Assembly: GCF_010730745.1 (NCBI RefSeq)
Contig: NZ_AP022615.1
Coordinates: 1,922,001-1,986,000, forward strand
Direction: 5' to 3'
DNA length: 64,000 nt
Source: Mycobacterium heidelbergense
GTDB taxonomy: Bacteria > Actinomycetota > Actinomycetes > Mycobacteriales > Mycobacteriaceae
Shown here: positions 50,619 through 59,010 of the stretch, one piece after another
Numbering within the stretch: position 1 is the first letter of the stretch
Layout: every line of letters starts with the position of its first letter
The notes under the pieces: generated by a model
Told to the model about the DNA's origin: nothing
Databases searched by the model: none
Seen by the model: the letters and a program-made list of their open reading frames with translations, nothing else
Made by a program: the position numbers and the translations under genes

Positions 50619-51425
50619 TCAGTCCCTTTTTAAAGCCGGATGGCTGCGCGCCAGCACCGGCAACAGCAGTTCGGGCGGCGCGACCCGGAAGAAGGCGGCG
50701 GCGATCCGGTTGACGCGACCCGGGACGACGACGGCCTTGCCGGTCGCAAGCCCCTCGATTCCCGCCCGCGCCACCTTGTCGGCGGGAATCCACATCACAC
50801 GCGGCAGGGCCGATTCGGCCTCCTCCTTGGAGAAGCCGGCGGCCTCGCCAAATCCGGTGTCCACCGGCCCCGGACACAGCGCGGTCGCGCTGACGCCGGT
50901 GCCGCGCAGTTCACCGCGCAAGCTGTGCGTGTAGGACAACACGAACGCCTTGGCGGCGCCGTACGCCGCCTGACCCGGTAGGGGACCGAACCCGGCAATC
51001 GACGCTACGTTCAGCACGGCGCCCCGATGCCGGTCGACCATTCCCGGCAGGAACCGGCTGCACAGATCCACCACGGCGGCCACATCGACCTCGATCAGGT
51101 TGACTTCGTGCTCGGGAACGGATTTGGCGACCAATCCGAGCGTGGAGAACCCGGCGTTGTTGACCAGGATGTCGGGGACCAGGCCGAGAGCCGCGACGCG
51201 GTCCACCAGGCCGGCCCGCGCGGTTCGGTCAGACAGGTCCGCCGGCAGCGGGTGCGCTTGCGGGCCCAGCCGCCCGGCGAGCGCTTCGAGGCGGTCGGCG
51301 CTGCGGGCCACCAGCACCACCCGATAGCCGCGCCGGGAAAGTATTTCGGCGAACTGTTCGCCGATGCCCGACGACGCGCCGGTGACGATGGCAGCGCGGT
51401 CGGCGCCTGGCGGCGGAAGGGTCAT
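50619..51425 (-). CDS. SDR oxidoreductase (DltE/Rv-type), 268 aa
   Basis: Short-chain dehydrogenase with TGASSGIGEQFAEILSRRGY, the NNAG motif in ILVNNAGFSTLG, Ser in VLNVASIAGFG and YGAAKAFVLSY as the catalytic pair. The RVAPPELLLPVLARSHPAL tail is common in a mycobacterial SDR group of unknown substrate. The ATG at 51425 starts one base after the SRPBCC stop (TAGCATG), so the two are expressed together. It converges with the methyltransferase. Confidence 0.88.
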   Translation of the reverse strand: MTLPPPGADRAAIVTGASSGIGEQFAEILSRRGYRVVLVARSADRLEALAGRLGPQAHPLPADLSDRTARAGLVDRVAALGLVPDILVNNAGFSTLGLVAKSVPEHEVNLIEVDVAAVVDLCSRFLPGMVDRHRGAVLNVASIAGFGPLPGQAAYGAAKAFVLSYTHSLRGELRGTGVSATALCPGPVDTGFGEAAGFSKEEAESALPRVMWIPADKVARAGIEGLATGKAVVVPGRVNRIAAAFFRVAPPELLLPVLARSHPALKRD

Positions 51426-51426
51426 G

Positions 51427-51891
51427 CTAGCCCCCGTCGACGGCTTGGGCGAGCGCGGCGAGCCGGTCCATCGATTCGCGCAGCATCTCGGGCGTCGTGG
51501 AACGGGCTCTGGCCAGCCGGGTACTGTCGGTCAGCGCCGTCCAGTCGTAGGTGTGGGTCACGCTGGTGAGCGTCGCGTTGATCGGGCTGAGTTCCCAGCG
51601 CCAGAGGTGGCCGGGCGGCTGCCTTTTGGGCTCCGCCGGGCGCCAGGCGATCTTGCTGCCTTCGATGAATTCCACGACGTGGTTCTCCCGGACGGCACCG
51701 TTGGTCAACGTCGTTGTGAACACGTCACCGATCCGGTGGACGCGCTGCCCCGGAGCGGACGACGCGAGGTTGTTGTTGCCGTCCCAGCTCGGCTGGCGGG
51801 ACGGGTCGGCGATCAGTTCGAAAATCCTGTCAGCGCTGGCGGACATCACGCGGGTGGCGCTCACGATGCGTTCTGGGGGTTCGGCTTCCAT
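51427..51891 (-). CDS. SRPBCC-fold protein upstream of SDR, 154 aa
   Basis: Polyketide-cyclase/START-like protein: IVSATRVMSASADRIFELIADPSRQPSWDGN is the classic opening, followed by the GDVFTTTLTNGAVRENHVVEF strands and HLWRWELSP. The C-terminal helix SMDRLAALAQAV closes the fold. It resembles the protein at 63006-63479 in length and pattern (both have RWEF/WRWEL after a Trp-Arg or Pro-rich stretch). It probably binds a hydrophobic compound. The start at 51891 is weakly supported by GGAT upstream. Confidence 0.78.
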   Translation of the reverse strand: MEAEPPERIVSATRVMSASADRIFELIADPSRQPSWDGNNNLASSAPGQRVHRIGDVFTTTLTNGAVRENHVVEFIEGSKIAWRPAEPKRQPPGHLWRWELSPINATLTSVTHTYDWTALTDSTRLARARSTTPEMLRESMDRLAALAQAVDGG

Positions 51892-52482
51892 GTCATTATC
51901 CAAGCACGCCGCCCGCGGGTGGGCGCGGGAGTGACCTTGGGCCGAGGAGTTGAGGACCTTTGGCCGTCGAAGCGTTGCCCGCGGGGTGCCATCGTGGTCT
52001 TGCCGGGGATGACCCGGTGGCCTGTCCGAAGTGCACCAAGCCCATTTTTGGGTGAGGCCTAACGGCCTGCTTGACCCACCGTCAGAAGACGGGGATCTGC
52101 CCTTCGGACAGGCCTTTAACAGCGCCGTCAGCAGCGCTCGACACCCCTGCGCATGATTCGCGCGTCGGATCGTACGTGACGAGGCCTGCTCCCCAGCACG
52201 GCCTGTAACGCGCCGCAGGCGCGCGCCTTGATTGGGGCCACCACGTCGCGGTTTGTCGGGTTTTGGTTGATCCAGGCCTGCAGTGTTGCCATGGTTTTGA
52301 AATCCCTTGTCCGTTCGGCCGGTGAGCCGACTCATTGAATTGCACCGCGGCCGTTTTACGGGCGTGCCGCGCCGCGGTAAACGTCGCGAAAAGTGGTGTT
52401 GTGGCGTGAGGCACATGCCCGGTACTGCGGACCAACGCATCACAAACCTGTTGTTATTCCCCCGCGGCGCTATCCACGCGTA
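51892..52482. other. 591-bp stretch without a clear gene
   Basis: No frame is convincing. Two weak candidates exist. A 31-codon frame at 51960-52055 (TTG start, GAGG upstream) ends VACPKCTKPIFG, which has a CPxC zinc-type motif. A 54-codon minus-strand frame starts at 52292 with MATLQAWINQNPTN. GGCCTAACGGCC (52057-52068) can fold into a short stem after the first. The segment TGAGGCCTAACGG (52053-52065) recurs inverted at 55964-55976. Confidence 0.4.
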
Positions 52483-53247
52483 TCAGGCCTTCGACGCGGC
52501 GCGCTCGACGTCGAGAAGCTGCTCACCGCGGCGCTCCTCGTCGTAGGCCTTGCGGCCGCCCCGCAGTCCGAACAGCCGTTTCGAGAACAGCAGGTACAGC
52601 ACGGCGGCCACATTGATCGTGAAGGTGACCACGCGGGTCATCGTGATGCCCTTGAGCAGGTCATGGACCTCCAGCGGCAGGAAGACCGAGGTGGCCACCA
52701 CCGCGAAGTACTCGCCCCAGCGCTTGAGCAACCACAAGCCGGCGCCCTCGACGACCTCGAGCAGCGCGTAGGCGGCCAGCATCAAGGTCAGCAGGGCCAA
52801 CGTCGACGGCTTGGCGGCCAGCGCCTTTTCCAGCTCCTGCACCGCCGTCATCTGATCGACCTTGAATCCGGCGGCGCGGAAGATCGGCAGGTCGCGGTCC
52901 AGGGTGGCCTGGATGGCTCCCCGCGCGCCGCGAAACTTCCACACCGCGTACGCCGCGATCGCGATCACCACCGCCCTGAACAGGCGCTCGACTGCGAGAG
53001 TGCGGATGATGAAGGCCTGGCGTAATGCCTTGCCGCGCAGGATCATCGGCGCGTTGTCGGCGCGACCGCCGGCGCGCGGCTCGCCCACGATGAATTCGCC
53101 GCAGCGCAGGCAGCGCCACGCTTCGCCCAGCGCGGTGGTCCCGCTGAGCCGGTCGGCGAGTGCCTTCTCGTCGGGCGCATAGGTGGCGTGTCCGGCGAAA
53201 GCGCAGGTGACCAATTCCCAACGGTTGATGCCGCGATCTCGGTGCAT
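52483..53247 (-). CDS. DUF2127-type membrane protein with zinc-ribbon-like N-terminus
   Basis: 254-residue protein. The N-terminal soluble part has a CLRCGEF pair (about 46-49) like a zinc-binding knuckle. About four hydrophobic segments follow (near 85-102, 150-170, 180-200 and 205-225), with KRWGEYFAVVATSVFLPLEV, the DUF2127 hallmark. Function is unknown. The start ATG at 53247 is followed by HRDRGINRWELVTCAFAGH. It is divergent from the exchanger gene, with a 282-base control region between that shows no known operator. Confidence 0.85.
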   Translation of the reverse strand: MHRDRGINRWELVTCAFAGHATYAPDEKALADRLSGTTALGEAWRCLRCGEFIVGEPRAGGRADNAPMILRGKALRQAFIIRTLAVERLFRAVVIAIAAYAVWKFRGARGAIQATLDRDLPIFRAAGFKVDQMTAVQELEKALAAKPSTLALLTLMLAAYALLEVVEGAGLWLLKRWGEYFAVVATSVFLPLEVHDLLKGITMTRVVTFTINVAAVLYLLFSKRLFGLRGGRKAYDEERRGEQLLDVERAASKA

Positions 53248-53529
53248 GGCCGCCTGCGCTCCTTGGACATTGGGACGTGCCGATCATTCAGTGCGGGCGG
53301 CGACGAACGCAAGGGGACGCGCGCTGCGGCGACCGGAACCGTTCGGAAAGGTTTGCCAAAGTTTCAGATCAGCCCGCCCGAACTTTTCGGGTCGCCGCGT
53401 GTAGCCAGCAAAGACGGGATCCGACGCGCCTCCGCTTTGCCCGGCCACAACGTTGCTGGCTTGCGGTTTCGCGGGTACCTTGAGGCCGAAGTGGTCACCA
53501 ATGACCGGCACCCCTCGATGAGTTGAAGG

Positions 53530-54819
53530 ATGACGATGCTGGCCACAGACGGGCCCGTTGCCACAACGTCGACGAGAGCACGGGCGCGGCGGCTCACGCT
53601 GATCCGTTCGGCGCTGATCACCGCGACGTTCATCGCCCCGGCGATGGGGGTCCGGATCGCCGGGCCGCGTCTGGACCCCGTCGCCGCCCTGCTGGTCTTC
53701 GGGGCCGCGGTGGTGGCGGCCAGTTTCCTGCTGGCGTGGGCCGCCGAGGCCGCCCAGATCGACGTCTCCGGCGGGCTGGCGATCGCGGTACTCGCATTGG
53801 TCGCGGTCCTGCCCGAGTACGCCGTCGACCTCTACTACGCGTACGTGTCCGGCCACAACGCGGATTACACGCAGTACGCGGCCGCCAACATGACCGGGTC
53901 CAACCGGTTGCTGATGGGCCTGGGCTGGCCGGTCGTGGTGTTGGTCAGCATCGTCGTGGCGCGGAAGGCCGGCGCCGGCAAACCCGCCGGCTTGGCGCTG
54001 GAGCCCGCCAATCGGGTCGAACTCGGGTTCCTGCTGATTGCCGGTGTGGTCGCGTTCGTCATTCCGGCGAGCGGCGAAATCCACCTTGCGCTGGGGCTGG
54101 CGCTGCTGGCCTGGTTCGGCTTCTACCTCTACAAGGTCGGTCACGGCGAGGTGGAGGAGCCCGAGCTCATCGGCACCGCCGCCGCGCTCGGGGAGCTGCC
54201 CGACCGCGGCCGGCGCGTCGCCGTTGTCGGTCTCTTCGTCGCTTCGGGCGCCGTGATACTGCTGTGCGCCAAGCCCTTTGCCGACAACCTGGTCGCCGCG
54301 GGTACGGAGCTGGGCGTCGACCGGTTCCTGCTGGTTCAGTGGCTTGCCCCGCTGGCCTCCGAGGCCCCCGAGTTCATCATCGCCGTCATCTTCGCCACCC
54401 GCGGCAAGGGCACCGCGGCCATCGCCACGCTGATCTCCTCCAAGGTCAACCAGTGGACGCTGCTGATCGGGTCGCTGCCGGTCGCCCACCTGCTCGGCGG
54501 CGGCGGATCCTCCCTGGCGCTCGACTCCCGCCAGATCGAGGAAGTGCTGCTCACGGCCACCCAGACCCTGATGGGCGTCGCGCTGATCCTGGGGCTGCGG
54601 TTCCGGCGGGCCGCCGCGTGGGCGCTGCTCGGCTTGTTCGTCGTCCAATTCCCGATGGTCTCGACGCACGGACGGCTGGCGCTCTGCGGGATCTACACGG
54701 CGGTGGCCGCCGCGGGGCTGATCAGCAACCGCCGCTACCTGATTGCCACCGTGCGGGCACCGTTCGTCGGGACGGCGATCCGTCACGGCGGTCACCCCCA
54801 TGCCGAGGACGGCGCCTGA
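53530..54819 (+). CDS. CaCA-superfamily (sodium/calcium exchanger-like) membrane protein
   Basis: 429 residues with about eleven membrane segments. The two alpha-repeats are visible: LALVAVLPEYAVDLYYAY in the first half and PLASEAPEFIIAVIFATRGKG followed by SSKVNQWTLLIGSLP in the second, each carrying the acidic ion-binding Glu. A cytoplasmic loop (about 205-230, rich in Glu) separates them. It likely exchanges a cation across the inner membrane; ion and counter-ion are unknown. The ATG at 53530 has GAAGG right before it; the ATG at 53536 is better spaced and may be the true start. Confidence 0.85.
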   Translation: MTMLATDGPVATTSTRARARRLTLIRSALITATFIAPAMGVRIAGPRLDPVAALLVFGAAVVAASFLLAWAAEAAQIDVSGGLAIAVLALVAVLPEYAVDLYYAYVSGHNADYTQYAAANMTGSNRLLMGLGWPVVVLVSIVVARKAGAGKPAGLALEPANRVELGFLLIAGVVAFVIPASGEIHLALGLALLAWFGFYLYKVGHGEVEEPELIGTAAALGELPDRGRRVAVVGLFVASGAVILLCAKPFADNLVAAGTELGVDRFLLVQWLAPLASEAPEFIIAVIFATRGKGTAAIATLISSKVNQWTLLIGSLPVAHLLGGGGSSLALDSRQIEEVLLTATQTLMGVALILGLRFRRAAAWALLGLFVVQFPMVSTHGRLALCGIYTAVAAAGLISNRRYLIATVRAPFVGTAIRHGGHPHAEDGA

Positions 54820-54885
54820 CTCGCGGGGTGGTGGCGCCGTATAACATCCCGATTTGACCAGCAAGCCCACGGATTTGGAGCGCCA

Positions 54886-55713
54886 ATGACCCGGGAAGTG
54901 TTGACCGTCATCGGCGTGGGCGGCATGGGACAGGCGATCGCCCGGCGGCTGGGCTCCGGCAAGACAGTGCTGCTGGCCGACCACGACGACGAGACGCTGG
55001 CGTCGGTCACCGAATCGCTGGCCGCGGACGGCCATTACGTCGAAAGCCGTAGCGTCGACGTCGCGTCGCCCGGATCCGTGCGCAAGCTCGCCGAGCACGC
55101 GGCTTCGCTCGGCGCCGTCACACGGGTGGCACACACCGCGGGGCTGTCCCCATCGCAGGCGTCGGCCGAGGCGATCCTGGCCGTGGACCTCGTGGGCACC
55201 GCACTGGTGCTGGACGAATTCGGCGAAGTTGTCGCGCCGGGCGGCGCGGGCGTCGTCATCGCCAGCATGGCCGGGCACATCTTCCCGACGCTGACCGCCG
55301 AGCAGGAACACGCGTTGGCTCATACCCCGGCGCACGAACTGCTAGAGCTCGGGTTCGTCAGCCCGAAGAAGGTCACCGAGCCAAGCATCGCTTACGGAAT
55401 CGCCAAGCAGGCCAATCACATTCGGGTCCGCGCCGCCAGCGCGCACTGGGGCCGCAGGGGCGCACGCGTCAATTCGATCAGCCCCGGCATCATCTCAACG
55501 CCCATGGGTCGGCAGGAGTTCGCCTCTCCGGTTGGCGAGGGCATGCGAGCGATGGTCGCCATGTCCGCGACCGGCCGCGTCGGAACTCCCGACGATATCG
55601 CCTTGGCCACCGCGTTCCTGCTTGGCCCCGACGCGTCCTTCATCACCGGTACCGACCTGCTCGTCGACGGCGGCGTGATCGCGGCCATCAAAGCCGGAAG
55701 CTCCGGCGGGTAA
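54886..55713 (+). CDS. SDR-family oxidoreductase with unusual cofactor loop
   Basis: 275 residues. The nucleotide loop reads GVGGMGQAIARRLGSG instead of TGxxxGxG, and the N-terminus lacks the usual preceding residues. NADP/NAD preference is unclear. The AHTAGLSPS motif, Ser in VVIASMAGHIF and the catalytic pair in YGIAKQANH are kept, so it is probably active. The family is seen in mycobacteria and other actinobacteria with unknown substrate. GGAGCGCC precedes the ATG. It lies 66 bases after the exchanger and could be in the same transcript. Confidence 0.82.
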   Translation: MTREVLTVIGVGGMGQAIARRLGSGKTVLLADHDDETLASVTESLAADGHYVESRSVDVASPGSVRKLAEHAASLGAVTRVAHTAGLSPSQASAEAILAVDLVGTALVLDEFGEVVAPGGAGVVIASMAGHIFPTLTAEQEHALAHTPAHELLELGFVSPKKVTEPSIAYGIAKQANHIRVRAASAHWGRRGARVNSISPGIISTPMGRQEFASPVGEGMRAMVAMSATGRVGTPDDIALATAFLLGPDASFITGTDLLVDGGVIAAIKAGSSGG

Positions 55714-56089
55714 GCGATCTCGCCCGTAAGGTTCGTCGGGTCTGTTCGCGCGGTCGTGGTCACGTGTGTCACATGCGTCGCGGCGTGGCGGGCACATGCT
55801 CTTGTGCCCACCTTCGAGCGACAAACGAGGGCGGCTGTCGCGCTGAGGTGGGCACATCGTCGTATGCCGGCCAGCCAGTTACCGATGTGACACATGGGAA
55901 TTGGCGCGCGACCTCGGCCCACCGCGCGCCGGCCGGGGCGACACGACCCGCAGCGCGGGCAAACCGTTAGGCCTCAGACGAGGTAGTAGAGGTCGGCGTG
56001 CTGGGCGCGTTCGGGTGCGCCCGTAAACGGCTCTTGAGAATCAGCCTGAAACTAAGTGGAAAGCGGCCGGCCATACCTATGCTGAGCAG
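55714..56089. repeat. Nested inverted-repeat element in a 376-bp gap
   Basis: No gene is seen in this gap. TGTGTCACAT (55765-55774) and ATGTGACACA (55885-55894) are perfect inverted ends. Inside, TGTGCCCACCT (55803-55813) pairs with AGGTGGGCACA (55846-55856), and within that AGCGACA pairs with TGTCG(C)GCT. GGGCAC at 55790-55795 can also pair with GTGCCC at 55804-55809, so alternative folds exist. The whole 130-base unit looks like a MITE-type element or a structured RNA. TGAGGCCTAACGG recurs inverted at 55964-55976. Confidence 0.55.
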
Positions 56090-57490
56090 ATGCCGCAACG
56101 CGTGTTGCGTGACCGCCTCATCGAACTCGAAGTTCCGGGCGAGGACGAGGCGCGCGGGCGGGCGCTGCGAAAGACCGTCCCCAGGCGCTCCCTCGCCCGA
56201 TTGACCCCGTCGGGGCGAACGGCGACGGAAATTCTCGTCGCTCAAAATGCCGGCCGGCTACCCGAACTCGTCCCGTTGCGGTTCGCCCGGATGCTCGCCG
56301 ACCCCTTCTCGTTCTACCGAGGCTCGGCGGCGGTCATGGCCGCCGACCTGGCCGCCAGCCCGACGAGCGGGATCGAGGTCATGTGCTGCGGCGACGCGCA
56401 CGTGTCGAACTTCGGCCTGTACGCCGCCCCACACCGGTCAATCGTCTTTGACCTGAACGATTTTGACGAAGCCGCCGTGGCGCCCGCGGAGTGGGACGTC
56501 AAGCGCCTGATCACCAGCGCGATCATCGGGGGCCGCCATGGCGGCCATTCCGCCAAGGCCGTCCGCCGTTGCGTCGAAGAGGCCCTGGCGGGCTACCAGA
56601 CCAGCCTGGAGGCGATGCTCGAGGAGATGGACGTTCTGACCCGCTACTACCTGCGGGTGGAACCGGAGCGCTACGCGGGCAACGTGTCCAAGGGCCTGCA
56701 GGCGGTGATCCGGAAGACGACCTCCCGGGCGCGCACCCGCACGTCGGCGCGAGTCTTCAAGCAGATCACGGAGATTGGGCCCGACGGAACCCCGCGCCTG
56801 CGGGAATCGCCCCCGGTGCTGCAGCACGTTGACGAGGCCACCGAAGCGCCGTTGGTGGAGTCGGTTCAGGAGTATCTGGCCGCGGTCCCGGCCGACGTCG
56901 CGCTGCTGCTGTCGCACTTTCGCATCACGGACGTCGCGCTGCGGGTGGTCGGCGTGGGCAGCGTCGGCACCCGGTGCTACCTGGTCATTCTGGTGGGCCC
57001 CGACGGCACGCCGCTGATCCTGCAGATCAAGGAGGCCACCCGGTCGGTGCTCGACGAATACGGCGGTTGGCCCCAACCGGACACGCTGACCGCGGCCATC
57101 CAGGCCAACGGCCAGGGCGTGCGCGTCACCGACGGCCAGCGCATCCTGCAGGCGATGTCGGACGTGTTCCTCGGGACGACACGCAAGGACGGGCGCGACT
57201 ACTACGTCCGTCAGTTCCACGACATGAAGGGCACCGTCGACACCGAAGGCATGTCCGCCTCCACGTTCCGCGAATACGTCGTTGCCTGTGCGGTGCTGCT
57301 GGCGCGGGCGCACTCGCAGAGCGCGAACGCGTCGATGCTGCGGGGATACGTCGGCACCAACGACACCGTGCACGACGCGGTCGCCGAATGGTCGTACGCG
57401 TACGCCGACAAGTCGCTCGACGACTTTCATCAACTGCGGGCGGCGGCCGCGGCCGGCGACATCGAGGTGGCCGACGACCCCGCCCGATAG
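56090..57490 (+). CDS. DUF2252 protein, 466 aa
   Basis: Belongs to DUF2252, a family with kinase-like motifs. CCGDAHVSNFGLYA and FDLNDFDEAAVAPAEWDVKRL are the signature pair, where the Asp and Asn residues look like the HxD...N and DxD of protein/aminoglycoside kinases. TRSVLDEYGG and the DYYVRQFHDMKG segment follow. The product is probably an ATP-binding cytoplasmic protein, but no substrate is known. Its last 61 bases overlap the end of the convergent BVMO gene. A ribosome site is not clear; the ATG at 56090 fits the family start. Confidence 0.88.
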   Translation: MPQRVLRDRLIELEVPGEDEARGRALRKTVPRRSLARLTPSGRTATEILVAQNAGRLPELVPLRFARMLADPFSFYRGSAAVMAADLAASPTSGIEVMCCGDAHVSNFGLYAAPHRSIVFDLNDFDEAAVAPAEWDVKRLITSAIIGGRHGGHSAKAVRRCVEEALAGYQTSLEAMLEEMDVLTRYYLRVEPERYAGNVSKGLQAVIRKTTSRARTRTSARVFKQITEIGPDGTPRLRESPPVLQHVDEATEAPLVESVQEYLAAVPADVALLLSHFRITDVALRVVGVGSVGTRCYLVILVGPDGTPLILQIKEATRSVLDEYGGWPQPDTLTAAIQANGQGVRVTDGQRILQAMSDVFLGTTRKDGRDYYVRQFHDMKGTVDTEGMSASTFREYVVACAVLLARAHSQSANASMLRGYVGTNDTVHDAVAEWSYAYADKSLDDFHQLRAAAAAGDIEVADDPAR

Positions 57491-59010
57491 CGGCCGGTGC
57501 GGTGCAGCCACTCCCTGGGCCGCAGCCGCCAGGTGCGGCGGGCGTAGTCCAGCTCGGTGTAGGGCCATTGGGTCACGATGCGGCCGGTGGGCGAGCGGAA
57601 GTAGCTGTCGCACTGGGTCCAGACGGTGCGCTCGAGGTCCGCGGAAAGCTGGTCGTTGTAACGCTTTTCGGCTTCCGGGCGCACGTCGACGTATCCGCCC
57701 CGGCGCGCCACCCGACTCGTCGCGCTGGCCACCAGCCGCGCGCCGGCCTCGAGGATGTAGACGATCGAGTTGCCGCCCTGGTTGGTGTTGGGGCCGTAGA
57801 GCATGAAGAAGTTCGGGAAGCCGCCGACGGCCACGCCCAGGTAGGCGCTCGGGTCGTCTCCCCAGCGCTCGTGCAGCCGTTGCCCCCCGATGCCGATGAC
57901 GTCGATGCCCGACAGGTAGCGCGACGTCTCGAACCCGGTGGCCAGCACGATCGCGTCGGCGTGGACCGCCTTGCCGGTCGCGGTGATCACCGACGTCTCG
58001 GCAATCCGCGCGATGGGGTCGGTGACCAGCTCGACGTTGGCTTCCTGCAGCGCCCGGTAATACTCGTCGCCCAGCAGCACGCGCTTGCAGCGGAACGGGT
58101 AGTCCGGCGTCAGCGCGCGGCGCAGCCACTCGTCGGCCACGGTGCGCTCCAGAAACGACGTCGCGATGTGCGTGCGCGCGGCCACCACAGGGTCGTCGGC
58201 GAAGGTCGCCGTGTTGTCGTGCTGGAATTTCCAGATCTGCCAACGGGTGCGGCGCGCCGCCAGGGGATCGCGCCGAAACCGCACCAATTCGGTTGCGCTG
58301 TAGGGTCGGTCGTCCTTGGGCACCATCCACGGCGGGGTTCGCTGGAACACGGTCACGCGTTCGGCGACCCTCGCCAATTCGGGAACCACCTGCACCCCGC
58401 TGGCGCCGGTGCCGATCACCGCCACCTTCTTGCCCGCCAGCCCGATGCCGTGATCCCACTGCGCGGTGTGCATGAGCGGGCCGCCGAAGTCGGCGAGGCC
58501 CTCGATGTCGGGCAGCCTCGGCGATCCGAACAGTCCGGCGGCGCAGACGATGACGTCGGCGGTCAGGGTGGCTGGGGTCCCGGCGCCGTCCAGCTGGCAG
58601 TCCCAGCTCCAGGTGTCCGCGTTCCAGCGGACCGAGCGCACGCGGGTGTTGAGCATGAGGTGGCGGCGCAGATCGAAATCGTCGGCCACCGATTCGAGGT
58701 AGGCCAGGATCTCGGGCTGCCGAGCGTAGGTGCGGCTCCAGGACTTGTTGGGCGCGAACGAAAATGAATACAGATGGCTTTGGATATCGCACGCGGCGCC
58801 GGGATAGGTGTTGCGCCGCCAGGTGCCCCCGACGCCGTCACCGCCCTCGATGATCACCAGGTCGTCGATGCCGGCGCGGCGCAGCGCCACCGCCGCGCCG
58901 AGACCGCCGAAGCCCGCGCCGATGATCGCCACCCTCGGGGAGCGTCGGCGTCGCGTCGCCGCCCGCAGCCGACCGACCGCATAGCGCCGACGGGCCCGTC
59001 GGCTCGTCAC
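57430..59010 (-). CDS. Flavin monooxygenase, BVMO type (short N-terminus)
   Basis: 526 residues. A basic leader (1-25) precedes the FAD motif IIGAGFGGLGAAVALRRAG (about 30-48). The fingerprint segment is FGGPLMHTAQWDH, matching FxGxxxHxxxW, and the NADPH Rossmann is GTGASGVQVVP. The FQRTPPWMVPK loop carries the catalytic Arg. It lacks the long extension of the gene before it and so belongs to another BVMO subgroup (FMO/PAMO-like). The GTG at 59010 overlaps the upstream BVMO stop (GTGA), so the two are made together. Substrates are ketones or heteroatom compounds, unknown here. Confidence 0.9.
   Translation of the reverse strand: MTSRRARRRYAVGRLRAATRRRRSPRVAIIGAGFGGLGAAVALRRAGIDDLVIIEGGDGVGGTWRRNTYPGAACDIQSHLYSFSFAPNKSWSRTYARQPEILAYLESVADDFDLRRHLMLNTRVRSVRWNADTWSWDCQLDGAGTPATLTADVIVCAAGLFGSPRLPDIEGLADFGGPLMHTAQWDHGIGLAGKKVAVIGTGASGVQVVPELARVAERVTVFQRTPPWMVPKDDRPYSATELVRFRRDPLAARRTRWQIWKFQHDNTATFADDPVVAARTHIATSFLERTVADEWLRRALTPDYPFRCKRVLLGDEYYRALQEANVELVTDPIARIAETSVITATGKAVHADAIVLATGFETSRYLSGIDVIGIGGQRLHERWGDDPSAYLGVAVGGFPNFFMLYGPNTNQGGNSIVYILEAGARLVASATSRVARRGGYVDVRPEAEKRYNDQLSADLERTVWTQCDSYFRSPTGRIVTQWPYTELDYARRTWRLRPREWLHRTGRYRAGSSATSMSPAAAAARS

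Noticed and set aside
52082..52435. 117-codon minus-strand frame, considered as a transposase remnant
   Set aside because: No DDE, HTH or terminal repeats were seen; the product is low in information.
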